Of a stretch of DNA of 64,000 nucleotides, positions 18,943-26,834 are shown piece by piece (position 1 is the first letter of the stretch; each line of letters begins with the position of its first letter). The position numbers and the translations under genes were made by a program. The notes under the pieces were generated by a model, which did not search any database, had not been told where the DNA came from, and saw only the letters and a list, made by a program, of their open reading frames with translations. Origin of the DNA: Bifidobacterium sp. ESL0690 (GTDB lineage: Bacteria > Actinomycetota > Actinomycetes > Actinomycetales > Bifidobacteriaceae); contig NZ_CP113939.1 of the NCBI RefSeq assembly GCF_029392315.1, positions 1,178,001 to 1,242,000 on the forward strand, given 5' to 3'.

Positions 18943-19937
18943 TTTCGGAAACGCAAGGACCGGACGGCACCGGAAACAAGGTCGAAAAGACGGCCCCTGC
19001 ACCCAAAGCGAATGACACGGGAAGTGCCGTTTCGTCGCCGACACATACCGATGAGCCCAAACCGGCCAAGGAATTCGAAGTCATGCTCATCACTGGCATG
19101 AGCGGCGCCGGACGTTCCCATGCCGCCGATTGCGTCGAAGACATGGGCTGGTATGTGGTCGATAACCTTCCTCCGAAACTCTTGATTCCGTTGGTCGATA
19201 TGATGACCTCTTCCGGTTCCAAGGTTCATAAGCTCGCCGCCGTCATCGATGTGCGTTCGCGTAGTTATTTCGACGATCTTTCAGCCGTTCTGAGCCATTT
19301 GGACGATCTGGGCGTGCGCACGCATATTCTTTTCCTGGACGCCAGCGACAAGGTGCTCGTGCAACGTTACGAGTCCGTCCGCCGCCCACACCCGCTTCAG
19401 CACGGAAATCGTCTTATCGACGGCATCCGCGAGGAGCGCGAGCTGCTTTCCAATCTCAAGGAACGGGCGGATACCGTCATCGACACGTCAAGCCTGAGCA
19501 TTCACCAGCTTTCGACAAAGCTTTACGAGGCTTTGCTCGGCAGCGGTGCAAAAACGGTTTCCGTCCACATTTTCAGTTTCGGCTTCAAATACGGAATTCC
19601 GCTTGATGCGGATTTCGTCGCCGATGTTCGGTTCCTGCCCAATCCGTATTGGGTGCCAAGTCTGCGCGAACTCAACGGCAACGATCAGCCGGTCAGCGAC
19701 TATGTCCTTTCCAACGAAAGCGCGAAAGAATTCCTGGACGCGTACGAAAAGGCCATCATGGTGGCGATAAAGGGTTACGCTCAGGAAGATAAGCATTATG
19801 TCACAATTGCTGTTGGATGTACCGGTGGACAGCATCGTTCCGTGGCCATCAGTAATGAACTGGCGCAACGGTTCCGCGCTCACGGACTCAGTGTGACGGT
19901 ATCCGCGAGGGAGTTGCACCGGCATGAGCGACATTAG
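18939..19937 (+). CDS. rapZ: RapZ-type nucleotide-binding protein (YvcJ family)
   Basis: P-loop protein of the RapZ/YvcJ family, 332 residues. In E. coli the homologue steers RNase E to a small RNA controlling glucosamine-6-phosphate synthase; the role in Actinobacteria is less clear. Marks are ITGMSGAGRSHAADCVEDMGWYVVDNLPP near residue 50 (Arg replaces the usual P-loop Lys, as in other actinobacterial members), a long basic middle segment, and AVGCTGGQHRSVAISNELA near the end. The first 45 residues are a variable polar extension. GTG start overlapping aroE; whiA follows after a 205-base gap. Confidence 0.95.
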   Translation: MISETQGPDGTGNKVEKTAPAPKANDTGSAVSSPTHTDEPKPAKEFEVMLITGMSGAGRSHAADCVEDMGWYVVDNLPPKLLIPLVDMMTSSGSKVHKLAAVIDVRSRSYFDDLSAVLSHLDDLGVRTHILFLDASDKVLVQRYESVRRPHPLQHGNRLIDGIREERELLSNLKERADTVIDTSSLSIHQLSTKLYEALLGSGAKTVSVHIFSFGFKYGIPLDADFVADVRFLPNPYWVPSLRELNGNDQPVSDYVLSNESAKEFLDAYEKAIMVAIKGYAQEDKHYVTIAVGCTGGQHRSVAISNELAQRFRAHGLSVTVSARELHRHERH

Positions 19938-20142
19938 TATTTTGTGTGGTTGTCAATCATTTTTAAACATTTGGTTGACGTAGATATCCGGCGGTAGACG
20001 TAAAAATAGGCAAGGGGAAGTCAAACGATGGATTCTTGTCCAAGTCATTCGCTATCACAGATAGCCGTGGCATGGCGTGAGATGACTCCGTTTAATGTTC
20101 CAATTACACTTACATGAAGAACGGGAAGTAGGAGGTTGGGCT

Positions 20143-21099
20143 TTGGCTCTTCTGAACGAGGTCAAAAGTGAGCTGGCAAGCGTAGAGACGGATTTGCCGG
20201 CCGCGAAGATGGCGCAAGCTGCGACGATGATGCGGTTTGGGGGAGGTCTGCGTCCCGTCGGCAACAAGGCCGTCATCCGTGCACAGTTCGATTCACTTGA
20301 GGCGACCGAGTGGCTGCGCAAGACCATCGCACATTATTTTCAGCGTGAAGCTAAAGTGACCAAAATCAGCAGGCAGACTCCCAACGGGATTGTGCAACGT
20401 TACGATTTGCTCGTCGAACGCGGCGCTACCGCACTGGCTCTGCAGACGGGTTTGCTCGACCGTCGTATGCATTTGGTCGAGGGACTTCCGGCAGAGGTCA
20501 TCAGCGGCAATATCGCCCAGGTGAAAGCTGCATGGCGCGGTGCGTTCCTTGCCCGTGGCATGATTTCCGATCCGGGCAAATCCAGTTATCTTGAAATCAT
20601 TTGTCCTTCGCATGAAACAGTGACGGCGTTGCAGGGCGCGGCACGCAGGCTTGGCATTTCGGCTCAGGCGCGTAAGGTCCGCAGTTCCGAACGTATTACA
20701 CTTCGTGATTCCGATTCCATCGAACGCATGCTGATGCTGATGGGGGCGCCTCGTTCGGCTCGAGAGTGGACCGGCAAGCGTACGGACGGCGAAGCCCGCG
20801 GCAAAGCCAATCGTCTCGCGAACTTCGACGATGCGAACATGCGTCGTAGCGCCAAGGCCGCCGCCGAGGCCACTCAGAAGGTCAAGCAGGCCTTTGAGAT
20901 TCTTGGCGACGATATTCCTGAAAATCTCAAGGCCGCCGGTGACCTGCGACTTCAGCACACCGATGCCAGCTTGGAAGAACTGGGTCGTCTTTCCAATCCG
21001 CCGATTACGAAAGACGCCATTGCCGGTCGTATCCGCCGCTTGCTGCAACTGGCAGCCAAAACGAAGCGGGCGCAGGAGCACCAGCAGGATAACGAGTAG
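20143..21099 (+). CDS. whiA: WhiA-family DNA-binding regulator
   Basis: Sporulation-type regulator conserved across Gram-positives, 318 residues; in non-sporulating bacteria it influences cell division and growth. It has an N-terminal LAGLIDADG-like fold ([15 protein letters not shown]...) and a C-terminal HTH ([32 protein letters not shown]). The frame is open from ATG 20095, but a TTG at 20143 sits 7 bases after a strong AGGAGG (20130-20135) and gives the usual family start ([12 protein letters not shown]), so TTG is chosen. It lies between rapZ and pgk as in other Actinobacteria, but no yvcK or gap gene is present in this cluster. Confidence 0.95.
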   Translation: MALLNEVKSELASVETDLPAAKMAQAATMMRFGGGLRPVGNKAVIRAQFDSLEATEWLRKTIAHYFQREAKVTKISRQTPNGIVQRYDLLVERGATALALQTGLLDRRMHLVEGLPAEVISGNIAQVKAAWRGAFLARGMISDPGKSSYLEIICPSHETVTALQGAARRLGISAQARKVRSSERITLRDSDSIERMLMLMGAPRSAREWTGKRTDGEARGKANRLANFDDANMRRSAKAAAEATQKVKQAFEILGDDIPENLKAAGDLRLQHTDASLEELGRLSNPPITKDAIAGRIRRLLQLAAKTKRAQEHQQDNE

Positions 21100-21213
21100 T
21101 GGGCATCGATAAATGAGCCCCACAATTGCCGTATTTACTGGGCAATGGTAATTACAAAAATGTGCTTGTCTAATCGCCTGAAGACCGCTGTGGAAAATCG
21201 GTAAAATAAGCTC

Positions 21214-21227
21214 TGTGAGCGTTCACA
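21214..21227 (+). promoter_or_regulatory. LacI-type operator upstream of pgk
   Basis: TGTGAGCGTTCACA is palindromic except for one central base and resembles LacI-family operators. It lies about 160 bases before the pgk start. A related site (TGTTAACGCTCACG) lies upstream of tkt at 30305-30318, suggesting one regulator for central carbon genes. Confidence 0.5.
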
Positions 21228-21387
21228 AATTCATCGGTTTTTCCAAGCCAATCTTCATCGAAATCGGTTTTCTTGTTGGGCGAGGACTGTACCATTACAA
21301 GTGACATAGGTCACGATTTTGTACTCTTGCTTGGCCGGAGAAAACGGTTTTTCCGGCCGGGAACGGTTTTTCAAAGAAAGGATACCA

Positions 21388-22593
21388 ATGAGGACACTCA
21401 AGGATTTAGGAGATCTGAAAGGCAAGAAGGTTCTTGTCCGCGCTGATTTCAATGTGCCGCTGAAGGGCACCACCATCACCGACGACGGCCGTATCCGCGC
21501 CGCTTTACCTACTATCAAGGAACTGCGTGCCGATGGCGCGAAGGTCATCCTGATGGCTCACCTCGGCCGCCCGAAGGGCAAGGTCGTCCCCGAACTTTCT
21601 CTGGCGCCTGTTGCCAAGCGCCTGGGCGAGCTGCTTGGTGTCGACGTGACGCTGGCCAATGACACCTACGGCCCGGATGCCCAGGCCAAGGTCGCCGCCA
21701 TGAAGGACGGCGACGTTGTGCTGCTGCAAAACGTTCGCTACAACCCTGAAGAGACCAGCAAGGACGACGCCGAGCGTGCCGCCTATGCCAAGAAGATTGC
21801 CGCTCTGGGCGACGTCTTCGTCTCCGACGGTTTCGGCGTGGTCCACCGCGCACAGGGCTCCGACTACGATGTGGCCGCCGACCTGCCGAGCGCAGCTGGC
21901 AAGCTCATCGAGAAGGAAGTCAAGGCTCTCTCCCGTGCTACAGAGAACCCGGAGCGTCCGTTCACCGTCGTGCTCGGCGGCTCGAAGGTCTCCGACAAGC
22001 TCGGCGTCATCGAAAACCTGCTAAAGAAGGCCGATCGCCTGCTTATTGGCGGCGGTATGGCGTACACGTTCCTTGCGGCCAAGGGCTACGAGGTCGGCAC
22101 TTCTCTGCTCGAGAAGGACCAGATCGAGACCGTCAAGGGCTACATGGACGAGGCCAAGAAGAACGGCGTGGAGCTCATTCTCCCCGTCGACGTCGTGGTC
22201 AACAAGGGCTTCCCGGACGGCAACACCCCGGTCAACCCGCAAATCGTCGACGCCGACAAGATTCCTTCCGACATGATGGGCCTCGACATCGGCCCGAAGA
22301 CCCAGAAGCTCTTCCACGACAAGATCGTCGATTCCAAGACGGTCGTGTGGAACGGACCTGCAGGCGTCTTCGAGGTCGAGCAGTTCCAGGCCGGCACGAA
22401 GGCTGTCGCCCAGGGCATGGTCGACGCCACGGCCAAGGGTGCCTTCACCATCGTCGGCGGCGGCGATTCCGCTTCCGCAGTGCGTAACCTCGGCTTCCCG
22501 GAGGATGGCTTCTCTCACATCTCCACCGGTGGCGGCGCCTCCCTCGAGTTCCTCGAAGGCAAGACCCTTCCTGGACTCAAGGTGCTTGAGTAA
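21388..22593 (+). CDS. pgk: phosphoglycerate kinase
   Basis: Glycolytic kinase making ATP from 1,3-bisphosphoglycerate, 401 residues. The N-terminal signature VLVRADFNVPL, the substrate Arg region (MAHLGRPKG) and the C-terminal nucleotide-binding GGGDSASAV...HISTGGGASLEFLEG are all present. ATG 21388 follows AAAGAAAGGATACC; the upstream extension of the frame to 21319 is not family-like. It is expressed from its own 288-base upstream region with a candidate LacI-type operator. tpiA follows after a terminator-like hairpin. Confidence 0.98.
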   Translation: MRTLKDLGDLKGKKVLVRADFNVPLKGTTITDDGRIRAALPTIKELRADGAKVILMAHLGRPKGKVVPELSLAPVAKRLGELLGVDVTLANDTYGPDAQAKVAAMKDGDVVLLQNVRYNPEETSKDDAERAAYAKKIAALGDVFVSDGFGVVHRAQGSDYDVAADLPSAAGKLIEKEVKALSRATENPERPFTVVLGGSKVSDKLGVIENLLKKADRLLIGGGMAYTFLAAKGYEVGTSLLEKDQIETVKGYMDEAKKNGVELILPVDVVVNKGFPDGNTPVNPQIVDADKIPSDMMGLDIGPKTQKLFHDKIVDSKTVVWNGPAGVFEVEQFQAGTKAVAQGMVDATAKGAFTIVGGGDSASAVRNLGFPEDGFSHISTGGGASLEFLEGKTLPGLKVLE

Positions 22594-22670
22594 TCGATTA
22601 TAAAACCGTTGGTGGTGTGGCGCTTTCAAGCTGAGTAGCTGAGATGCGCTACACTACTAACAGGAATGTT

Positions 22671-22706
22671 TGCGGACATGCCGTTTGGTATGTCCGCATT
22701 CTTTTT
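22671..22706 (+). terminator. rho-independent terminator after pgk
   Basis: TGCGGACATGCC and GGTATGTCCGCA form a 12-bp stem (one G.U pair) closed by a GTTT loop and followed by TTCTTTTT. It separates pgk from tpiA, which starts 89 bases later, so some transcripts stop here. Confidence 0.85.
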
Positions 22707-22794
22707 GCAAAGGGTTGCTGCAACGCTCGCTAGGGGAGTCGTTGCGGCAATTTGTCGCAGATAAACCGTAATTCCGTAGTTGGGAAGGAAAGCA

Positions 22795-23598
22795 ATGTCC
22801 TCTGCACGTATTCCGTTGGTGGCCGGCAATTGGAAGATGAATTTCGACCATCTTGAAGCCACGTATTTCGTGCAAAAACTCGCCTGGCTCCTGCGCGACG
22901 CCCATTTCGACTACAAGCGCGTGGAAGTCGCACTGATGCCTACCTTCACCTCGATCCGCAGTGTCCAGGTCTTGGTCGAAGCCGACAAGCTCAAGATCAA
23001 CTATGGTGCGCAGACCGTTTCCGTGACCAACCAGGGTGCGTTCACCGGTGACGTCAACGCCGACATGCTGGCACAGCTCGGTTGCAAGTACGTCATCGTA
23101 GGTCATTCCGAGCGTCGTAAATACCATCCCGAGGACGATGCCAACATCGTCGATCAGGTGCGTGCGGTGCTGACGGCCGGTATGCAGCCGATTCTTTGCG
23201 TGGGTGAAAGCATGGAGGAACGTCGCAAGGGCATTGAGCTTGATTTCGCCGTCGGCCAGGTCCACGACGTCACGCGCGACCTTTCCGACGAAGAAGCGGC
23301 CAAGCTGATCATCGCCTATGAACCCGTTTGGGCCATCGGAACAGGCCTTGTGGCCACTCCGGCCAGCGCTCAGGACGCGGCCAGGGCCATTCGAAGCAAC
23401 CTGTATGAGACATTCGGTTCCAAGGTCTCGGAAGCTGTCCGAATCCTGTACGGCGGCTCGGTCAATTCGAAGAACGCCGTCGAGCTCATCAGTCAGCCTG
23501 ATGTCGATGGATTCCTTATCGGCGGCGCCTCGCTTGACGCGGAAGAACTTGCGAAGATCTGCCGCCTCACGTTGAAAACCGTGACTTCTTCCCGCTGA
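22795..23598 (+). CDS. tpiA: triosephosphate isomerase
   Basis: Interconverts dihydroxyacetone phosphate and glyceraldehyde 3-phosphate; 267 residues, a TIM barrel. Visible are VAGNWKMN with the substrate Asn and Lys near the start, the catalytic His in IVGHSERR, the catalytic Glu and flexible loop in IAYEPVWAIGTG, and the phosphate site LYGGSVNSKN. ATG 22795 is chosen because GGGAAGGAAAG lies just upstream and the residues before it are not conserved. Downstream of the pgk terminator; secG follows. Confidence 0.98.
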   Translation: MSSARIPLVAGNWKMNFDHLEATYFVQKLAWLLRDAHFDYKRVEVALMPTFTSIRSVQVLVEADKLKINYGAQTVSVTNQGAFTGDVNADMLAQLGCKYVIVGHSERRKYHPEDDANIVDQVRAVLTAGMQPILCVGESMEERRKGIELDFAVGQVHDVTRDLSDEEAAKLIIAYEPVWAIGTGLVATPASAQDAARAIRSNLYETFGSKVSEAVRILYGGSVNSKNAVELISQPDVDGFLIGGASLDAEELAKICRLTLKTVTSSR

Positions 23599-23677
23599 TT
23601 AATTGCGGATTACTAAGACATTTTCCGTACTTTGCGGTATAGTAAATAACTAGTGTTCTTGAACTGGAGGTTCAACT

Positions 23678-23938
23678 GTGTCGACAATGGCAATCGTCAA
23701 GCTGGTTCTGCAAATCATCCTTGTTATCTTCAGTGTCCTGTTGACGCTGCTCATTCTCATGCACAAGGGCAAGGGCGGCGGCCTTTCCGATATGTTCGGC
23801 GGTGGTCTCACTCAGAACGCAGGCACCTCCGGTGTCGCAGAAAAGAACCTGAACCGTTGGACGATTATCATCGCGCTTTTGTGGGTCGCCATCATCATCG
23901 CCTTGGGCCTGATGACGAAGTTCAACCTCATCAAGTAA
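23678..23938 (+). CDS. secG: preprotein translocase subunit SecG
   Basis: Small accessory subunit of the SecYEG channel, 86 residues. It has two membrane segments (about 6-27 and 57-78) separated by the conserved glycine-rich loop GKGGGLSDMFGGGL. The start is GTG with GGAGG 7 bases upstream. Its position after tpiA is conserved in Actinobacteria. A TATAGT box upstream (near 23639) suggests a promoter, and a strong terminator follows. Confidence 0.96.
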   Translation: MSTMAIVKLVLQIILVIFSVLLTLLILMHKGKGGGLSDMFGGGLTQNAGTSGVAEKNLNRWTIIIALLWVAIIIALGLMTKFNLIK

Positions 23939-23952
23939 CTTTTAGCTTTTCT

Positions 23953-23992
23953 AAAATGCGTTTCATGGAAGGTTTCATGAAACGCATTTTTT
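23953..23992 (+). terminator. rho-independent terminator after secG
   Basis: AAAATGCGTTTCAT pairs perfectly with ATGAAACGCATTTT around a 10-base loop and ends in a T6 run. It closes the uvrA-secG side of the window. Confidence 0.93.
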
Positions 23993-24048
23993 ATTCTCGG
24001 TTTCTATAATGCTAGCAGTTCGAACCGTCCGATTATTAAGGAGTGAAT

Positions 24049-24888
24049 GTGACTGATATTGACCTGTCCGCGGGCGGCAAGCTGCTGGTAGTCGACTTGG
24101 ACTTGACCGCGCTGTGTGGTGACGAATACGGTGAACGTTGGCTTTCAAAACGTAGCGAGAAAGCTTTTGAAGCCGCCTGTAAGGCCGGTAACATGGTGAT
24201 GGTAGCGACGGCCAGGCCTCCAATGACCGCCTTTGATCTAGTTCAGCGTATCGGGGCTTCGGCGTGTGCCTATCATAACGGTGGCGTTGTCGATTTGGAC
24301 TCTGAACATTCCTCTTTACAGGAGTTGAGCGACGATCAAAGTACTGGCAATAGTAGTATTCTCCGGTTCGGAGTCCCGGTTGAGCGATGCATAGAAGTTT
24401 GCCGCCAGTTGTTGGAACGGATTCCAGACTTGAGAATCGGCATCGAATTCAATGACACTCGTTATACAAATTTCGATTTGACCGAGGTTTGGCCGTCCCA
24501 GGAATATCAGCTGACCGATTTCAGCGATATGCCGTCAGGAATGGCACAAAAGATCATGATGTTTCCGACGGACGAGCAACAGAAACTTGTGAGGTCTTTG
24601 GTCCCGGATGACATGTCCCTGCTGATTTCAGAAGATGCCCTTTGGCTGCTGATGAATCCAAAAGCCACGAAACGCAACGCAATGAATTTGGCCTGCCAAC
24701 ATTTCGGCATTCCAATTTCGGATACCATCGCATTCGGAGATGACCTCATTGATATGGATCTGCTCGAACACGCAGGCCGTGGCGTCGCCGTGGCCAATGC
24801 TAAGTCCGAAGTCAAGGCCATCGCTGACGAAGTCTGCCCGTCAAATAACGATGACGGTGTTGCTCAGTGGATTGAAAAACACTTGTAA
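24049..24888 (+). CDS. HAD-superfamily phosphatase, Cof/sucrose-phosphatase-like (type IIB)
   Basis: Cytosolic phosphatase of about 279 residues. Motif I VVDLDLTALCGD carries the DxDxT nucleophile pair; motif II is ATARP; motif III Lys lies in NPKATKRNAM; motif IV is AFGDDLIDMDLLEHAG. A cap domain lies between motifs II and III, typical of type IIB HADs acting on sugar phosphates. GTG 24049 fits an AAGGAG site better than GTG 24043. Base composition here is more AT-rich than in the flanking housekeeping genes. Substrate unknown. Confidence 0.87.
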   Translation: MTDIDLSAGGKLLVVDLDLTALCGDEYGERWLSKRSEKAFEAACKAGNMVMVATARPPMTAFDLVQRIGASACAYHNGGVVDLDSEHSSLQELSDDQSTGNSSILRFGVPVERCIEVCRQLLERIPDLRIGIEFNDTRYTNFDLTEVWPSQEYQLTDFSDMPSGMAQKIMMFPTDEQQKLVRSLVPDDMSLLISEDALWLLMNPKATKRNAMNLACQHFGIPISDTIAFGDDLIDMDLLEHAGRGVAVANAKSEVKAIADEVCPSNNDDGVAQWIEKHL

Positions 24889-25077
24889 TGAGTTCTGACT
24901 ATATTGGCTTTTGCATTTGCAATGATGGATTTCGATTATTCCTTTCATACATGGCTACGGCAAGCGTCAGAATTATACAAAACTCTCCCTCCTGTTTGGT
25001 AGACTCAACTTCTAAGCAACGAAATCTTACGAAGAAGTCATGATCGAGAATGCAACGAAGCGGAGGAGCGAATGGTG

Positions 25078-25635
25078 ATGAAAGAACGGATTGCGTGAGG
25101 AGATGAAAGCATCCGTACGCAGGACACAAGGCCGTCCAGATATGTGATTGGTGTGTCAATATGTAATCTTGAGGAGTCTACGGTTCGTTCTCAATTTAAA
25201 AAAGCCAAGTTATTGAAAGGTAAAAAGGTCCATTGGTATGATATGGACTCTCGAGAGCATGAAAAATCTATCTCATTAATCAACGGACTCAAGCTTCATC
25301 ATGTTTCAATTTCAGCGGAACCACTGCTCAAAACCATGAGGCCAGAACGTGCGCGAAGAAAATGCCTTGAAACGCTGCTTCCAATACTGGAAATCCAATA
25401 TGGAGTGACTCACCTTTTCATGGAATCACGAAACGTGAAACAAGACCATAATGAGCTACGTTTCATTCAGACTCTGCATGCAAAACAATTCGTGAGAGCG
25501 CTCCGTTATGAACTATTACCTGGAGGGTCGGATTCCAGACTGTGGTTGCCGGATCAGATTCTCGGCGCATCAGAGGGATGCGAATCGGAACGGCTTGTTG
25601 TTAATGATTTAGAACGTTTTTCAATATCTCTCTGA
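25078..25635 (+). pseudogene. DUF3800-like protein gene interrupted by an in-frame UGA
   Basis: A strong ribosome site (GGAGGAG, 25062-25068) precedes ATG 25078, giving MKERIA, then TGA at 25096-25098, then in the same frame GDESIRTQDTRPSRYVIGVSICN and a further 160 residues to 25635. DES near the N-terminus, VTHLFMESRN in the middle and SRLWLPDQILGA at the end resemble the RNase H-like DUF3800 family, whose members start with a strand carrying DES. So the stop looks like a single-base nonsense change, possibly TGG to TGA. A GTG at 25144 could restart translation (163 residues) but has no ribosome site. AT-rich; possibly acquired. Confidence 0.65.
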
Positions 25636-25676
25636 TGGTTTGTTTCTATATGCTCAAGGTGAAGAACGAAAAATAT

Positions 25677-25705
25677 TTGGTAAAACCAATTGCGTGGGAT
25701 ACAAT
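25677..25705 (+). promoter_or_regulatory. sigma70-type promoter of a short transcript
   Basis: TTGGTA (25677-25682), a 17-base spacer and TACAAT (25700-25705). The predicted start near 25712 coincides with an ATG that would open a leaderless five-residue reading frame ending at TGA 25727-25729. A terminator-like hairpin follows within 80 bases. Confidence 0.55.
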
Positions 25706-25711
25706 ATAGAT

Positions 25712-25789
25712 ATGCCTTTCCCTCGCTGAGGGTCTGGAAGCAGAAGCCGGATGTCCCTGTGTTTCATGGGGCCCGGCTTCCGCGTTTTT
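25712..25789 (+). ncRNA. candidate small RNA or attenuated leader
   Basis: Between the promoter at 25677-25705 and a U-run at 25785-25789 lie two hairpins: CCCTC-GCT-GAGGG (25720-25732), then a long stem made of GAAGCCGG/CCGGCTTC (25743-25750 with 25773-25780) continued by GTCCC/GGGGC (25753-25757 with 25768-25772). There is no useful reading frame. It could be an independent RNA of about 78 nt, or a leader whose terminator is read through into the alpha/beta hydrolase gene beginning 46 bases later. It matches no RNA family I recognise. Confidence 0.5.
25743..25789 (+). terminator. intrinsic terminator or attenuator before the alpha/beta hydrolase gene
   Basis: A 13-bp stem with a 2-base bulge and a 10-base loop, followed by CGCGTTTTT. 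It ends 46 bases before the hydrolase start, which is a position suited to attenuation. Confidence 0.8.
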
Positions 25790-25835
25790 AGCTATGTTAA
25801 AAGACAAGTATCTTGTAGGAGAAGAAAGTAGTTAT

Positions 25836-26633
25836 ATGACCACGCAGCCTGAAGCGTATACGGTTGTCAAGGGGGAGGGACTGCCTATCATTCTTGCCCA
25901 CGGCATGGGCGTGGACCATCGTTCGCTGATGATGCTTGACGATGCTTTTCCTCAGGGAACTCAACGTATTTATATGGATCTGCCGGGGTATGGCCAGACT
26001 CCGGCCTTGCCGGGTGTTGGGGGATTGTCGGAACTTGCCGAATGGTTCACGAATGCGGCCAATGAGCTGGTTGGTAACCAACGTTTCGCAATGCTAGGTA
26101 ATTCCATGGGTGGTGCATTGGTTCGGGACACACTTTCCCGTGAGCCAAAACGTGTAGCAGGTGTTGCTTTGATTGCACCAGTGGTTGATCCGGTAATGTC
26201 GCATCGCCATTTGGCCGAACATATCATCAGCAATGCCAACCCCGACTTGACTCACAATCTTCCGCAAGATAAGGTCATTGATTTCGTCACCATGGGTGTC
26301 AACCAGTCGTTCGATGCCTGGCGTCGTTACCAGCGCTATATCCTTCCTGGAACGAAGCTCTGCGACCGCGATGCCAACACGAAGCTAGGTCAGCGCTATC
26401 TGCTTGATGGTAATCCTGAGCAACGTATGGGAACCTACACTGGTCCAACGCTCATCGTCACTGGCAAAGAGGATCAAGTTGTCGGATACGAAGACCAAAA
26501 GGCCTTGCTCCCACATTATCCCAACGCCGTTTACAAGGTCATCGACCCAGCCGGCCACAACATCCACATCGACAATCCCGAAGCCCTAAAACCCCTCCTC
26601 ACCGAGTGGTCCACCAAGCTACTGAATAGTTAA
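25836..26633 (+). CDS. alpha/beta-fold hydrolase
   Basis: Cytosolic hydrolase of 265 residues. The oxyanion region is AHGMG near residue 22, the nucleophile elbow GNSMGG near 83-88, an acid in TGKEDQVVGYED and the catalytic His in DPAGHNIHIDNPEA. ATG 25836 is preferred over 25794 because AGGAGA lies upstream and homology starts at the second site. Preceded by a structured terminator/leader; followed by a long-hairpin element. Family members include esterases, C-C hydrolases and peptidases, so the substrate is open. Confidence 0.88.
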   Translation: MTTQPEAYTVVKGEGLPIILAHGMGVDHRSLMMLDDAFPQGTQRIYMDLPGYGQTPALPGVGGLSELAEWFTNAANELVGNQRFAMLGNSMGGALVRDTLSREPKRVAGVALIAPVVDPVMSHRHLAEHIISNANPDLTHNLPQDKVIDFVTMGVNQSFDAWRRYQRYILPGTKLCDRDANTKLGQRYLLDGNPEQRMGTYTGPTLIVTGKEDQVVGYEDQKALLPHYPNAVYKVIDPAGHNIHIDNPEALKPLLTEWSTKLLNS

Positions 26634-26724
26634 TTCAACTGGCTCCGTTTATCTGCCGACCTCCACTGCGTTAGTTATAAGTTTTTTATTCGCTGGCAGA
26701 AAGAGTCTCCTTTTGGAAACATAA

Positions 26725-26813
26725 GTGTGGGGCTGCCGATATACATTGTTCTGGCGTAAGCTTGGCCGAACGGCCTTGAGTGTCCAGAACAATGTATATC
26801 GGCAGCCCCACAC
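26725..26813 (+). repeat. long-hairpin element with conserved core, copy 1
   Basis: A perfect 30-bp inverted repeat (26725-26754 with 26784-26813) encloses a 29-base core that contains CGTAAG, the mini-palindrome GGCC-GAAC-GGCC and GAGTGT. It lies between the convergent hydrolase and transaldolase genes. A second copy with the same core but a different, still paired outer stem is at 39009-39093. It could be a bidirectional terminator, but there is no U-run on either side. Confidence 0.85.
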
Positions 26814-26834
26814 GACTACCCCCTTTAAAGGGAA

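Noticed and set aside
18939..19937. Arg in place of Lys in the RapZ P-loop as a loss-of-function change
   Set aside because: Other actinobacterial RapZ proteins carry the same GAGR form, so it is a lineage trait.
25720..25789. Small SRP RNA (ffs) at the hairpin region before the alpha/beta hydrolase
   Set aside because: The GGTCTGGAAGCAG stretch is reminiscent, but the symmetric loop and GGAA tetraloop context of SRP helix 8 are missing.
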